A stretch of DNA of 64,000 nt from Amorphophallus konjac (lineage: Eukaryota; Streptophyta; Magnoliopsida; Alismatales; Araceae): positions 156,942,331 through 157,006,330 of the forward strand of contig CM040118.1 in assembly GCA_022559845.1 (NCBI GenBank). The letters run 5' to 3'. Under the pieces are notes generated by a model that saw nothing but the letters and a program-made list of their open reading frames with translations, made no database searches and was not told the DNA's origin. Below, piece after piece: positions 41,948-51,869 of this stretch. The position numbers and the translations under genes are program-made. The stretch's first letter is position 1; each line of letters begins with the position of its first letter.

Positions 41948-44900
41948 ATGACGGCTGGAATCATATCCCTGTGCTTTGGCCAGCAAGCGATTGAGGCAGA
42001 TGTTCGAGAAGGCTACTTGGCGGTACCTCTTTCATTCGGATCAATGCCGCCTGCTGTCGGAATGCCTAATTGCCTGGGCCTCATTTTCACTGATCTGCTC
42101 GAGATTGACAACCAGGCGCCAAAAGCTATTGTCGAGATGTCGCCGCAAGCTACCGGTCCCAAGAAGAACCCGGTGATGAAGGATACTCTTGGGGTCGTGT
42201 CCTGCTTTGTCCATCACGAGGCAAGGAGAAGTGCACCCTCTGCTGCTACCGGAAAAGGAAGAACATCTGACCGGAGAGCCCGATCTATTGATGCGGGTCG
42301 TCGGATGTCCAACTCAGGGAAGACGATGTTGATTGGAGATATCTGGGCGAACCTCAATGGTTGCCCAAGGGAGGTCAAGCCAGATGTGATCGTCCCAATG
42401 GTACCTACCACCAATAGGTTCCGAGTACTGACTGCTAGGAGGGCCGACGTGGAACATGGAGATAGAAAGCCACTGGCACCAAAGCCGCCTAGATTCAGGC
42501 AGATCTGGCGGCCGAAGAAAATCCAGAGCTGGGCCCCAGCTCAAGATGAAGAACAAATTGCTGATGCTGCTATTGCCCGCTTTAGGGCAGGGAGTAGAAG
42601 AGGAGAAAGAAAAGACGAAAGAGATGCTGTTGCTGTTCACCCCAAGGCTCGGGGTAGGAGAGATGAGAAAGAGAATGAAGGAAGAAATATGACTGCTACT
42701 CGCCCCAGGATGAGGGGCAGAAGATGTGAGAAAAAAGAAGACCTCATGGTCACCCGCCCCATGGCCGGGGGCAAAAGGTGGGAAAGGAGGAACTATGATG
42801 TTGCTGCCAACCGCCGCCAGGATGGGAGCAGAAGGTTCAAGGAGGAAGAGAAAATGATAATGAGTGAACCAGTCGCTGCTGCCATTTCAAGAAGACCGAG
42901 AGCCTGTGCTAGACAGGCCGACATATTCAAATATTCCAAAGCCGAACATCTGACTGCTCAGGTGGCAAGCCTGGCTTGTCAGCGGAAAGGTCAGGAAAGA
43001 CTGATGCCCAGACCAGAGCTACAAAGACACAGCCAAGAGGAGATGAAACAAGTGGTTCAAGACTACTTTCACTACCTGGGGAATTCTTCCCTCGGGCAGC
43101 GAAGACTATCTCGTGCTTTAGGCACCATAGATGAAGAAGAAGAAGCCTTTCAAGAAGCAATGATCGGAGTCTCCTCCTCCAATTCCAATGATTATGAAGA
43201 AGGCCACAGAACCGGGTATGGGAAAGAAGACCTGCACGGGCAAGAAGCTGAAGAAAGAATATCGGTCTTTGACCGGCTCAAATACCCCGACCAGGTGAAA
43301 AGGAAAGTCTACAGGCAGAGGGAGAAGATGCATATCTTCGCCTGCAATATGGCCGGGCTTGTCAAAGGGCAGGATATGTTACCGACTCAGCCAGAGGAAC
43401 TGCTCAGATTGGCAACCAGACCAGGCCCCGTCACGAGGAGAAGTCAGGCGGCCAAAGAAAAAATAAAGACTGATGATGAAGTCCGCAAGATCACCACTAT
43501 GACAGTTAATGTGGTGACAGCAGAAGATGAAGATAATCCCTTTGTCGATGACGTCGAAGGGACTTTAGAAGAGATACAAATCCCGTCAACCATGGATCCC
43601 ATGATCCAGATGATGTTTAGAAGATATCAACAAGAGATCAATGCTCTCAGAAGACAGCTAAATGAGAGGCATGAAGCTACACCGGTCTCCAAGCAAGTCG
43701 AGCCTGTGGGGCAGACCTCAAGCTCAACAGAAATGGCTATCCTAGCTAATCCTCTCCCGATCGATAAGGGCAAAGCACCGTGCCCACCTGTTCTACAGCA
43801 AATAGCAGCTCAGCCCTCTGTGTCTCAGACACAGCCCACCATGCCCACCTTGCGCGTAACGGTGATGACAACTCCTTACAGTCAGCAACAAGCTCACTTC
43901 TTCCCGGAGAACATAGATCCAGCCGTAGCCCACAAGATGATGATTGAAAAGATTGTGGAAATGAAGCTATCTGAGAAGACTGGTGATGATGCTAGTACCT
44001 ACGATGTGTACAAGGTACTGTATCCTCCCCAGTATGCTGCTAAGAGACTACCGCCAGGCATCAGTAAGCCACCGAAGGTTGAAAAATTTAATGGCCAGGG
44101 CTCTCCCAGGGAGCACATAGCTTACTATACCACCATCATGGGCGACTTGGCAGCTGATGAAGCTTATCTGCTTAAGTTCTTCGGCTCATCCCTCACCGGG
44201 ATAGCCTTTGAATGGTATTCAAGCCTGCCGGCTGGGTCAGTGGCCAATTGGCCTGATATGCAAAGAAAGTTCCGCGATAGATTTCACGTCACAGAAAGAG
44301 AAATTACAATAGCAGAACTATATGCAACCAGGCAAAAACAAGATGAAATAGCACTGGACTACATCAAAAGGTGGAGGAACTTAGCTATGAGATGCAGAAG
44401 ACCTCCTCATCAAGAAGATGCAGTGCAAATATGTAAGCAGAGCCTCAGGAGAGAAGTACTGGAAAAGATTATTGGTGCAGATGTCAGAACATTTGACCGG
44501 CTGAACAATATAGTGGCGGAAGTCGAGACGTTCCTGTCCAAGCGTCCGACGGCCAATGCTCCAACTGTGCCGAAGGGTAAATCTAATGATCGACGACCAT
44601 CGCACTCTGAGGCTAACACCGTCGATTTCAGAACCTTCGAGCAACAAAAAGGGAAGAAGGAGGCAAATGAAGCTCCCTCGCTAGCAGACACAGTGGAAAG
44701 AAAAGATAAAGTCTCTCTAAGAAATAAAATGAGAAAGCCATACTCTTTCCCGAAAGATAAGGCAGCCGCACTATTCAACTGGGCATACAAGTTCAACAAG
44801 GTAACATTGCCTGAGCCAAAGAGACCCGAGGACGTGGCAAAGAAAGGTGATCCATTGTTCTGTCCATATCACCGTGCGCTGGGGCACGTAATTGAAGATT

Positions 44901-44953
44901 GTTACGTCTTCAAAGATATTATGGAAGGCATGGTCAAAAAGGGCGAGCTATAG
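41948..44953 (+). CDS. Gag polyprotein of element C with long N-terminal domain
   Basis: A frame of 1001 codons from ATG 41948; an upstream alternative start at 41918 is less likely because the homology to A starts after 41948. Residues 1-180 are the extra domain shared with A (EGYLAVPLSFGSMPPAVG). Residues 180-320 are Arg-rich repeats (RGRRDEKENEGR, RGRRCEKKED). The capsid spans about residues 660-850 (KPPKVEKFNGQGSPREHIAYY, FEWYSSLPAGSVANWPDMQRKF). The knuckle-like CPYHRALGHVIEDCYVF lies near 970. It ends at TAG 44951, where the match to A continues (GEL-x-LGDY), so this stop is a mutation inside a longer gag. Cytoplasmic RNA-packaging role by family. Confidence 0.88.
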   Translation: MTAGIISLCFGQQAIEADVREGYLAVPLSFGSMPPAVGMPNCLGLIFTDLLEIDNQAPKAIVEMSPQATGPKKNPVMKDTLGVVSCFVHHEARRSAPSAATGKGRTSDRRARSIDAGRRMSNSGKTMLIGDIWANLNGCPREVKPDVIVPMVPTTNRFRVLTARRADVEHGDRKPLAPKPPRFRQIWRPKKIQSWAPAQDEEQIADAAIARFRAGSRRGERKDERDAVAVHPKARGRRDEKENEGRNMTATRPRMRGRRCEKKEDLMVTRPMAGGKRWERRNYDVAANRRQDGSRRFKEEEKMIMSEPVAAAISRRPRACARQADIFKYSKAEHLTAQVASLACQRKGQERLMPRPELQRHSQEEMKQVVQDYFHYLGNSSLGQRRLSRALGTIDEEEEAFQEAMIGVSSSNSNDYEEGHRTGYGKEDLHGQEAEERISVFDRLKYPDQVKRKVYRQREKMHIFACNMAGLVKGQDMLPTQPEELLRLATRPGPVTRRSQAAKEKIKTDDEVRKITTMTVNVVTAEDEDNPFVDDVEGTLEEIQIPSTMDPMIQMMFRRYQQEINALRRQLNERHEATPVSKQVEPVGQTSSSTEMAILANPLPIDKGKAPCPPVLQQIAAQPSVSQTQPTMPTLRVTVMTTPYSQQQAHFFPENIDPAVAHKMMIEKIVEMKLSEKTGDDASTYDVYKVLYPPQYAAKRLPPGISKPPKVEKFNGQGSPREHIAYYTTIMGDLAADEAYLLKFFGSSLTGIAFEWYSSLPAGSVANWPDMQRKFRDRFHVTEREITIAELYATRQKQDEIALDYIKRWRNLAMRCRRPPHQEDAVQICKQSLRREVLEKIIGADVRTFDRLNNIVAEVETFLSKRPTANAPTVPKGKSNDRRPSHSEANTVDFRTFEQQKGKKEANEAPSLADTVERKDKVSLRNKMRKPYSFPKDKAAALFNWAYKFNKVTLPEPKRPEDVAKKGDPLFCPYHRALGHVIEDCYVFKDIMEGMVKKGEL

Positions 44954-46643
44954 CTGGGAGATTACCAGGTAGAGCCACCTCATCAACATGAGCCTCCGGC
45001 CTTAAAAATGGCCGCCAATATGATTTCAATCTACCAACAGCTGCCTAAGGAAGCCGTCGAGGAATGCACCAGGCATACTTATGAAGCTTGTTTCCACACC
45101 CCACTGAAGGATCAAGAAGGGTGGCAGATAAAGCCAATAAAGAATAGAAAGAAAAGTCCCGCAGCCAATACCAGTGGAGCAGTTATCCACAGTGTCACAC
45201 CAAGGCCCGAACCACCTCCAGTAAAGCCAGTATGGCACACAGCTGAAACAGGGCCAGTCATCCGGATCCCCACTCACAACCGGAAAAGACAAGTCCCCTT
45301 ACCTGCACATAAGGAAGTAAGTCCTGCGGCCAGGCGTTTCCAGCAGTATATTAATGGGCTCGATGAATATGAACAGAAAAAGCCCGGGCACCTGCTGGTG
45401 AAAGACTATATACTCTGGGAACAGCTCGAAGAATTGAAAATTAAAGAGCAACCGGGGGCAGAACAGGGAAAAGATGAGGCTGAGCCTTTCTGGGGGCAGG
45501 AACCAAAGAAGCCAAATTCCCAAAAAAAAAAAGAGATGGTCTAAATGCAAAAAGGAAAAGGGAGTCGTGACAGTACAATGCAACACCCTGTCGGCACTCT
45601 TTACCTTGTCCGGGGAAAACGATGAGGATGAAACATCAAATGCCCCGCTAGAAGCCAACCATGCCGAGGCCTCAACCTCAGCACATGCAACACGCTCCGG
45701 AAGAAGGTGGGGGCGCCCACCACCAGCCAATCATAACATTATTTTCAGAGGGGAACAACCCTACCAGATCCCTGAACCAGAGGTGCGGGGTGTCCAGATT
45801 CCTCCCCCTGCCAGCTTATACCAAGAAGAGAAGAAGGGAGGTCAAATTCCAACATTTCTGGAATTTCTATCCAGCCTGGAAATTAGGCAGTCGATACAGG
45901 CTGGGGCAGATAAAGGCAAGAGACCTCAGCAGTCGGCATCTGTAGCCTACAAGCAGAATCAGAAAGAGGAGGATAACTCTCCGACGGCACCAGGGGCCAT
46001 TGCCATAGAAGAAGCCCCCCAAGAGATCAGTCCAGGGGATGAAACCAGCACTGGGCAGCAGAGGCGACAGGCACCACATGAACCTCCAAAGCCCCGATGG
46101 GCGGAAGAAATGAGACTGTCTAATGTCCGGGTGGGCAGTCGGATCATGAAAATGCTAAAGAAGCTCCCTACCAGATTCTCCATCTGGGAGATTCTCTCTC
46201 TGAGTGAAGAAGCTCGCCAAGCGATTGTTGATGCCTTGCAGTCACCGGCACAGTATGAAGCACTCTTGATAGAAGCGAATTCTGGGCCGTCAGTCACATT
46301 CACAGAGGATGATATGCTGATTCCGATTTCCGGCCATAACAGACCGCTGTATATGAGGGGCTCCCTGAACTGTCAGCCACTGAGCAGGATACTGATAGAT
46401 CCCGGGGCTGCTGTGAACATTCTCCCATACCGCATTTACCAAAAATATTACTTTGATCTACAGCTTACCAAGGTCAGAGACATGAAAATTGTGGGATTCA
46501 ACCAGAAATGTGAGACGCCCCTTAGGGTGGCTGATTTCAACCTCACATTGGGGGACCTCACTACCGTGGTGCGATTCTATGTAATCGACTCCAACACCAC
46601 ATATAAGGCCCTGCTGGGGAGACCGTGGCTGCATGAATATTAG
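44954..46643 (+). pseudogene. Gag tail and protease of element C
   Basis: In frame after the TAG to 45544 (NMISIYQQLPKEAVEECTRHTYE). The frame then changes at a long A-run (about 45524-45534) into 45474-46643. In element A the same junction is read in one frame, so this is an indel and not programmed frameshifting. The second part has the linker RVGSRIMKMLKKLPTRFSIWEILSL-type block and the protease loop LIDPGAAVNILPY (about 46395-46433), ending ALLGRPWLHEY with a TAG at 46641. The Asp-Pro-Gly loop is shared with A. Confidence 0.85.
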
Positions 46644-46646
46644 ATA

Positions 46647-48057
46647 GTGCCGTCCACGCTGCATCAGTGTATTAAATACTGCCATGAAGGGAAAGAAGAA
46701 AGGGTGTTTGCAGATCTGCATCCCTTCGAAGTATTCGAGTGTCACATGCTCGATGCATCCTACTACACGGAGGTGTCACAAAAGGGTGAAGAGAAAGAGG
46801 CTGTGGTCAGCCAGAAGAAGCCGGTGACGAAGGCAAGAAATTGGTCTCCACCGCCACCAAGGGGCTATATTAAGAAACATGAAGTATCTCACATTTCTTA
46901 TGTTGGTGACTTTGCTCGGATCACCCCTCCTAGCATTCACCCAGATGATACTGGCGAAGAAATGAAAGAAAAGTACATACATGTGGGGGTTGCGCAGGGT
47001 TTAGTCAAGCCCATTGCCAGCATAGAATACCAGACGGTGCTACCATTAAAGACTATGGAGGTCCCTCGCTTCTGCGAACCTCCTATCATATTCTACACCG
47101 GGGAGCCAGTCGAAGACGATGATCAAGACTGCATGGTCCCTGAAGAATCTACAAACCGGATGGTGCCGATCACAGGCTTGGACTATACTACCCAGCGGGT
47201 TTCGCAGATGTTCTCTAAAATGCAGATGCCATCATTACAACCTGTTGCCCAAAAGAAGGCGTTCCAGGAGCTATGGGATCCGCCCCGGGATAATAAAGAA
47301 CTGAGGAAGATCACTCAGTACCTGGGATTGGGTTATACCCTTCAAGAATACTATGAAGCCGAGGTGGACGTCATCTCTGCCTCCTACCAGCATGAATACC
47401 ATCCCGAGGTGGGATATGACAAGTACCCCTCGGAAGATGAAGAGATCATTTATCAATCTGTAATGAACAATGAAGCCCCAGACAGTCAGTCGGAGACGGG
47501 GACATCTGATGAAACAAAGAAAGATTGGTGCTGGGAAGACCTACCTTGCAAAGAGGATCTGTTCCATGCTGAAGCAAAGTTTGATACGGGAACCCCGGAT
47601 GAAGACCAAATAGCCAACGAGCTAAGAGAATGCTTGGAGTTTGAGCACATTCTAGAAGAAGTCCGGGCCCTACAGAATGATGATCTCTCAGGGGGGCCTG
47701 CACCAGAAGAACCTCTAGGGGCGGAGGAGTCCACCTTTGGGTTTCCTGCTGAACCGGTCAAACCCTTGGGGTAGGCCGAACAAAATCCAACAGTATCAGC
47801 CTTATATGATGAGCCAACATCCGCCGATGACCAGTATGACGGAACCAAAAATCATGAGATCGAAGAGGATTATATCCCGGGAGGCTTTATTGACTTGCAA
47901 GAAGCCCCGCCCGAAGTCGAAGATGGTGGCCAGGCCATCGTTGATGAGCTCGTGGAAATAAATCTAGGGACGGCAGATGAGCCCCGCCCGAAGTTGAAGA
48001 TGGGGGTCAGGCCACCGTTGATGAGCTTGTAGAAATAAATTGGGGACAACAGATGAG
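46647..48057 (+). pseudogene. Protease tail and RT linker of element C
   Basis: 46647-47774 continues the protease tail (STLHQCIKY, DLHPFEVFECHMLD, LGLGYTLQEYYEAEVD) and then an acidic linker, ending at TAG 47772. After this the same frame holds EAPPEVEDGGQAIVDELVEINLGT up to a 77-bp tandem duplication that shifts the frame. No enzyme motif lies in this part. Confidence 0.75.
47904..48057. repeat. 77-bp tandem duplication in the RT linker (element C)
   Basis: GCCCCGCCCGAAGT begins at 47904 and 47981, and about 70 of 77 bases match. Because 77 is not a multiple of 3, it breaks the frame. Confidence 0.88.
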
Positions 48058-49596
48058 CCAAGGCTGACATTCCTCAGTGCACTGCTGGAGCCAGCTGCCA
48101 GGGAACAGTATATACAGTTCTTGAAAGAATTCCGAGACTGCTTTGCATGGACATATGATGAAATGCTGGGACTGAGTTCTGATGTGGCACAGCACCGGTT
48201 GGCAATAAACCAAGAGGCTAACCCCGTAAAGCAGCCGCCCAGGAGAATGCGCCCTGAGTTGATAAATCAAGTTAATAAAGAGGTCGACAAGCTGATTGAT
48301 GTAGGCTTTGTTTAAGAAAATCAGTATATGACATGGCTAGCCAATATAGTGCCCGTAAAGAAGAAAAATGGGCAGATCAGAATATGTGTCGATTTTCGGG
48401 ACCTTAATAAGGCTTGCCCGAAAGATGATTTCCCAATGCCAATCACTGAAGTGATGATTGATGCGACTACTGGTCATGAAGCCCTGTCATTCATGGATGG
48501 GTCATCTGGATACAACCAGATCGAGATTGCTGAAGAAGATAGAGTGCACACTGCATTCCGCACTCCGAAGGGGATATTCCACTACAAAAGGATGTCGTTT
48601 GGCCTCAAGAATGCCGGCGCTACCTACCAAAGAGCGATGACGAAGATCTTTGATGATTTGCTCTTCAATAAAGTAGAGTGCTACATTGATGATATGGTAG
48701 TAAAAACTAGCAGAAGAGAAGACCATCTGCAAGACCTGAGGATAGTATTCCAGAGGCTGTGCAAATATGAACTCAAGATGAATCCTATGAAATGTGCCTT
48801 CGGCGTGTCCAGTGGAAAATTCCTCGAGTTCATTGTCCGACATAGGGGCATTGAAATCGACCCATCCAAGATTAAGGCTATTCAGGAGCTCCCTCCACCA
48901 AGGAGTCTGCCCGAGCTAAGATCTCTGCAAGGGCGTTTGGCCTATATCCGATGATTTATATCGAATCTGTCGGGAAGATGCCACCCCTTTCACAAGCTCA
49001 TGATGAAAGATGTACCGTTCCTCTGGGACGATGGATGTCAGGAAGCCTTTGAGAAGCTGAAAGAATATCTCAAGACCCCTCAAGTGCTAGGGGCACCAAT
49101 TAAGGGCAGGCCCTTGATACTGTATATCGCGGCCACACACTGTTCCTTGGGGGCAATGCTGGCACAGATAAATGAAGAAGGCAAAGAGCAAGCCTTGTAC
49201 TACTTGAGTAGGAGGCTGATTAGAACTGAAGAGAGCTACAGCTACATAGAAAAGACATGCTTGGCACTAGTCTTTGCCGTCAAGAAACTTCGACACTATA
49301 TGTTGTCACATGAAGTCAGATTGATATCTGCAGCAGACCCGCTCAAATACATATTGACTCAGCCAGTACTGAAGGGCTGTTTGGGCAAATGGGCAGTGAT
49401 CCTGATGGAATTTGATATTACCTATATACCCCAGAGGGCGATAAAAGGACAGGCCGTTGCTGATTTCTTCGCAGAGCATCCTGTGCCGGAAAATGACATG
49501 CTAGGGACTGAGTTACCCGATGATGAGACACTCGAAGTTTGCCAGGCTCGACCAGTTATGTGGCAGCTATTCTTCGACGGAGCGTCTAGAACATAG
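48040..49596 (+). pseudogene. Reverse transcriptase and first RNase H of element C
   Basis: Three open pieces in one frame, 48040-48315, 48328-48954 and 48955-49596, separated by TAA (48313), TGA (48952, Arg in A) and ended by TAG (49594). RT motifs are RICVDFRDLNKACPKDDFPMP, FMDGSSGYNQIEI, FGLKNAGATYQRAM and the catalytic YIDDMVV. The RNase H follows (LILYIAATHCSLGAMLAQ, YYLSRRL, FDITYIPQRAIKGQAVADFFAEHP). Apart from the three stops the fold is complete. Confidence 0.92.
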
Positions 49597-51360
49597 ATAG
49601 ACTCCGATGGAAAGACCAGAATACGGGCCGGGGCCGGTATTGTGCTGAAGTCACCAGAAGGGGAGGTCGTGCATACTTCCTGTTCTATAAACAAGCCCTG
49701 CACCAATAATGAAGCTGAGTACGAAGCTCTGATAATCGGTCTACATATCAGCCTCAACATGGGTATCCAAATGCTTCAGGTATTCGGTGATTCGATGTTG
49801 ATAATAAAACAAATCCAAGGGGAGTTCGAAGTGTGGAAGCCAGAATTGAATCCCTACCACCAGAAAGTTGTGCGCCTTATCGCGAAATTCTATCATATTG
49901 AGCTCAAGCATGTGGGCCGGGGGCACAATGCCCAAGCTGATGCACTGGCAAAGCTAGCCAGCTCACTAGCAGTCCCACCAAATGAGACACTGAACATTGT
50001 TGTTATGAATCGGCGGCAGGTCCCCAGTATGCTAGAAGGGTGCCCCGAAGAAGATGAAGTTGCTGCTATCAGCACGGTACAAGCGTCTGATTGGAGACAG
50101 CACCTGCTGCAGTGGTTTCTACACCAACAGCTGCCGCAGAAAAGAGAAGAAAAGATGAAACTTCTGAGAATCAAAGATTCTTATGAATACAGGAATGGAA
50201 CTTTGTTCCGAATAATGGCAGATGCACGCAAGAAGATTCTGCTTCGCTGCCTGTCCACTGAGGAAGCTTGGCAGGCGATGAAAGAAGTACATGCCGGAAC
50301 AGCAGGTGCCCACCAGGCTGGTCCCAAGATGAAGATAGAAATTAAGAAGCTGGACTACTATTGGCCCACCATGTTTGAAGACTACTGTAAATTCGCAAAG
50401 TCATGCCAAAAATGTCAAGAGCATGCTACTGTGCCTAGAAGACCTCCTACGACTCTGCACCCTACAGTTCCCAGCTGGCCATTTGCACAATGGGGAACTG
50501 ATGTAGTCGGGCCACTGCCGACTTCCTCGACCGGACATAAGTACATACTGGCCATAATAGATTACTTCTCCCGATGGGCTGAGGCTGTGGCATTAAGAGA
50601 AGTGACTGGTGAGCTGGTCGCTAGATTCATCAAGCAGAATATTATCTTCCAGTTCGGAATCCCCAGTCGAATAATATCTGATAACGGAAGTCATTTCAGA
50701 AATCAGAAGGTCTATCGGCTTGCCGAGAAATATAAATTCGAGTGGAGGACTTCCACCCCTTACAATCCACAGGCAAACGGGTTAGCGGAAGCTTTTAACA
50801 AGACTCTCTGCACCCTCCTGGCCAAGGTCGTCAGTTCCAATAAAAAGGACTGGGAAGAAAAAATGTATGAAGCTCTGTGGGCGTACCGCACCGTCTTCAA
50901 GACACGTACAGGGTGCTCACCATACTCACTGGTATACGGCTCAAAGGCAGTGGTTCCGCTAGAGATGGAAGTCCCGTCACTCAGAGTGGCCGTCCAATAT
51001 GGCCTGGCCCGTGGCGAACAGACCAATGCAGAAAGAAGATTAGAAGAATTGACTGAATTGGAAGAGAAACGCCTCCAAGCTCAGAAGAATATCCAAATGT
51101 ATCAGGCCCGCATGGCTAATGCATTTAACAAACTCGTAAGAGGACGAGAATTCAAGAAAGGTGACCTCGTCATGGTCAAGAAAAGAGAAGTCATGGCGTC
51201 CAACCCAAAAGGGAAGCTGAATGCTAATTGGGAAGGTCCTTATGTGATACAGTGGGTCTACGAAGGAGGAGCCTACGTGGTTGTCAACCATCGAGGGGAA
51301 ATTCAATTCTCACCACTCAACGGAAGACATCTAACCCTAGCCGAGCTACCCCTTTCTTGA
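49597..51360 (+). CDS. Second RNase H and integrase of element C (intact frame from 49642)
   Basis: The 572-codon frame is the only undamaged enzyme ORF of C. Residues 1-115 are the second RNase H: Glu in NEAEYEAL, Asp in FGDSML, Asp in NAQADALA; its first Asp (LFFDGAS) lies just before TAG 49594. Integrase spans residues about 190-570: zinc part EVHAGTAGAHQAG...CQKCQ, core with Asp in WGTDVVGPL, Asp in SDNGSHF and Glu in LAEAFNKTL, then ALWAYRTVFKTRTGCSPYSLV and the C-terminal NWEGPYVIQWVYEGGAYVV. Enzymatically complete by motif, but the polyprotein before it is broken. Confidence 0.92.
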   Translation: MDSDGKTRIRAGAGIVLKSPEGEVVHTSCSINKPCTNNEAEYEALIIGLHISLNMGIQMLQVFGDSMLIIKQIQGEFEVWKPELNPYHQKVVRLIAKFYHIELKHVGRGHNAQADALAKLASSLAVPPNETLNIVVMNRRQVPSMLEGCPEEDEVAAISTVQASDWRQHLLQWFLHQQLPQKREEKMKLLRIKDSYEYRNGTLFRIMADARKKILLRCLSTEEAWQAMKEVHAGTAGAHQAGPKMKIEIKKLDYYWPTMFEDYCKFAKSCQKCQEHATVPRRPPTTLHPTVPSWPFAQWGTDVVGPLPTSSTGHKYILAIIDYFSRWAEAVALREVTGELVARFIKQNIIFQFGIPSRIISDNGSHFRNQKVYRLAEKYKFEWRTSTPYNPQANGLAEAFNKTLCTLLAKVVSSNKKDWEEKMYEALWAYRTVFKTRTGCSPYSLVYGSKAVVPLEMEVPSLRVAVQYGLARGEQTNAERRLEELTELEEKRLQAQKNIQMYQARMANAFNKLVRGREFKKGDLVMVKKREVMASNPKGKLNANWEGPYVIQWVYEGGAYVVVNHRGEIQFSPLNGRHLTLAELPLS

Positions 51361-51472
51361 TCTAGCGGCACTCCGTCCTAGCCAAGCTACCCTTATCCTG
51401 ATCTAGTGGCATTCCGACCTGTCACCCCTAAAAAAAGAGAGGAAGGAAGAAGAAAGAATAAAAGAAAGTAAA

Positions 51473-51698
51473 AATGGGGTTAAAAATAGAGATACCCCGC
51501 CAGACTTGCTCCTATATTAGGGATAAGGGTAAAAATGGCCCAAAACCCAGCTGTGGTGAAAACCCGAAAGGGCACTGCAGGCAAAATCGGGTACCCCGCC
51601 ACGTGAAAACCTGAAAGGGCGCGTGGGCAAAAGCAAGAGGGGGCTAGCTCCGGCGAAAACCCGAAAGGGCGCTTAAGCCAGTAACGTGGTAATTTAAA
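51473..51698. repeat. Direct repeat, copy 1 (element C 3' region)
   Basis: Starts GTGGGGTTAAAAATAGAGAT and runs about 225 bp. The second copy is at 52892-53103. Internally it repeats a GAAAACCNGAAAGGGC motif three times (near 51560, 51605 and 51655). Confidence 0.85.
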
Positions 51699-51869
51699 GT
51701 TCCCTTTTTCACCCTGCCTGATAAAACTCCGAGAAGGACGATCATCATAAAGTCCCACCTGACGATGAAACCCCGTTGATCACAAGGCATATTGCCTCGA
51801 TCAATGCTAAAAAAAAGGGGCCCACCTCGGGATAGACCTTCCGTCTGTTCTGATAAAACACTTCCACTT

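Noticed and set aside
45520..45545. Programmed frameshift at the A-run between gag and protease of C
   Set aside because: The matching junction in element A is read in one frame, so a homopolymer indel is the simpler explanation.
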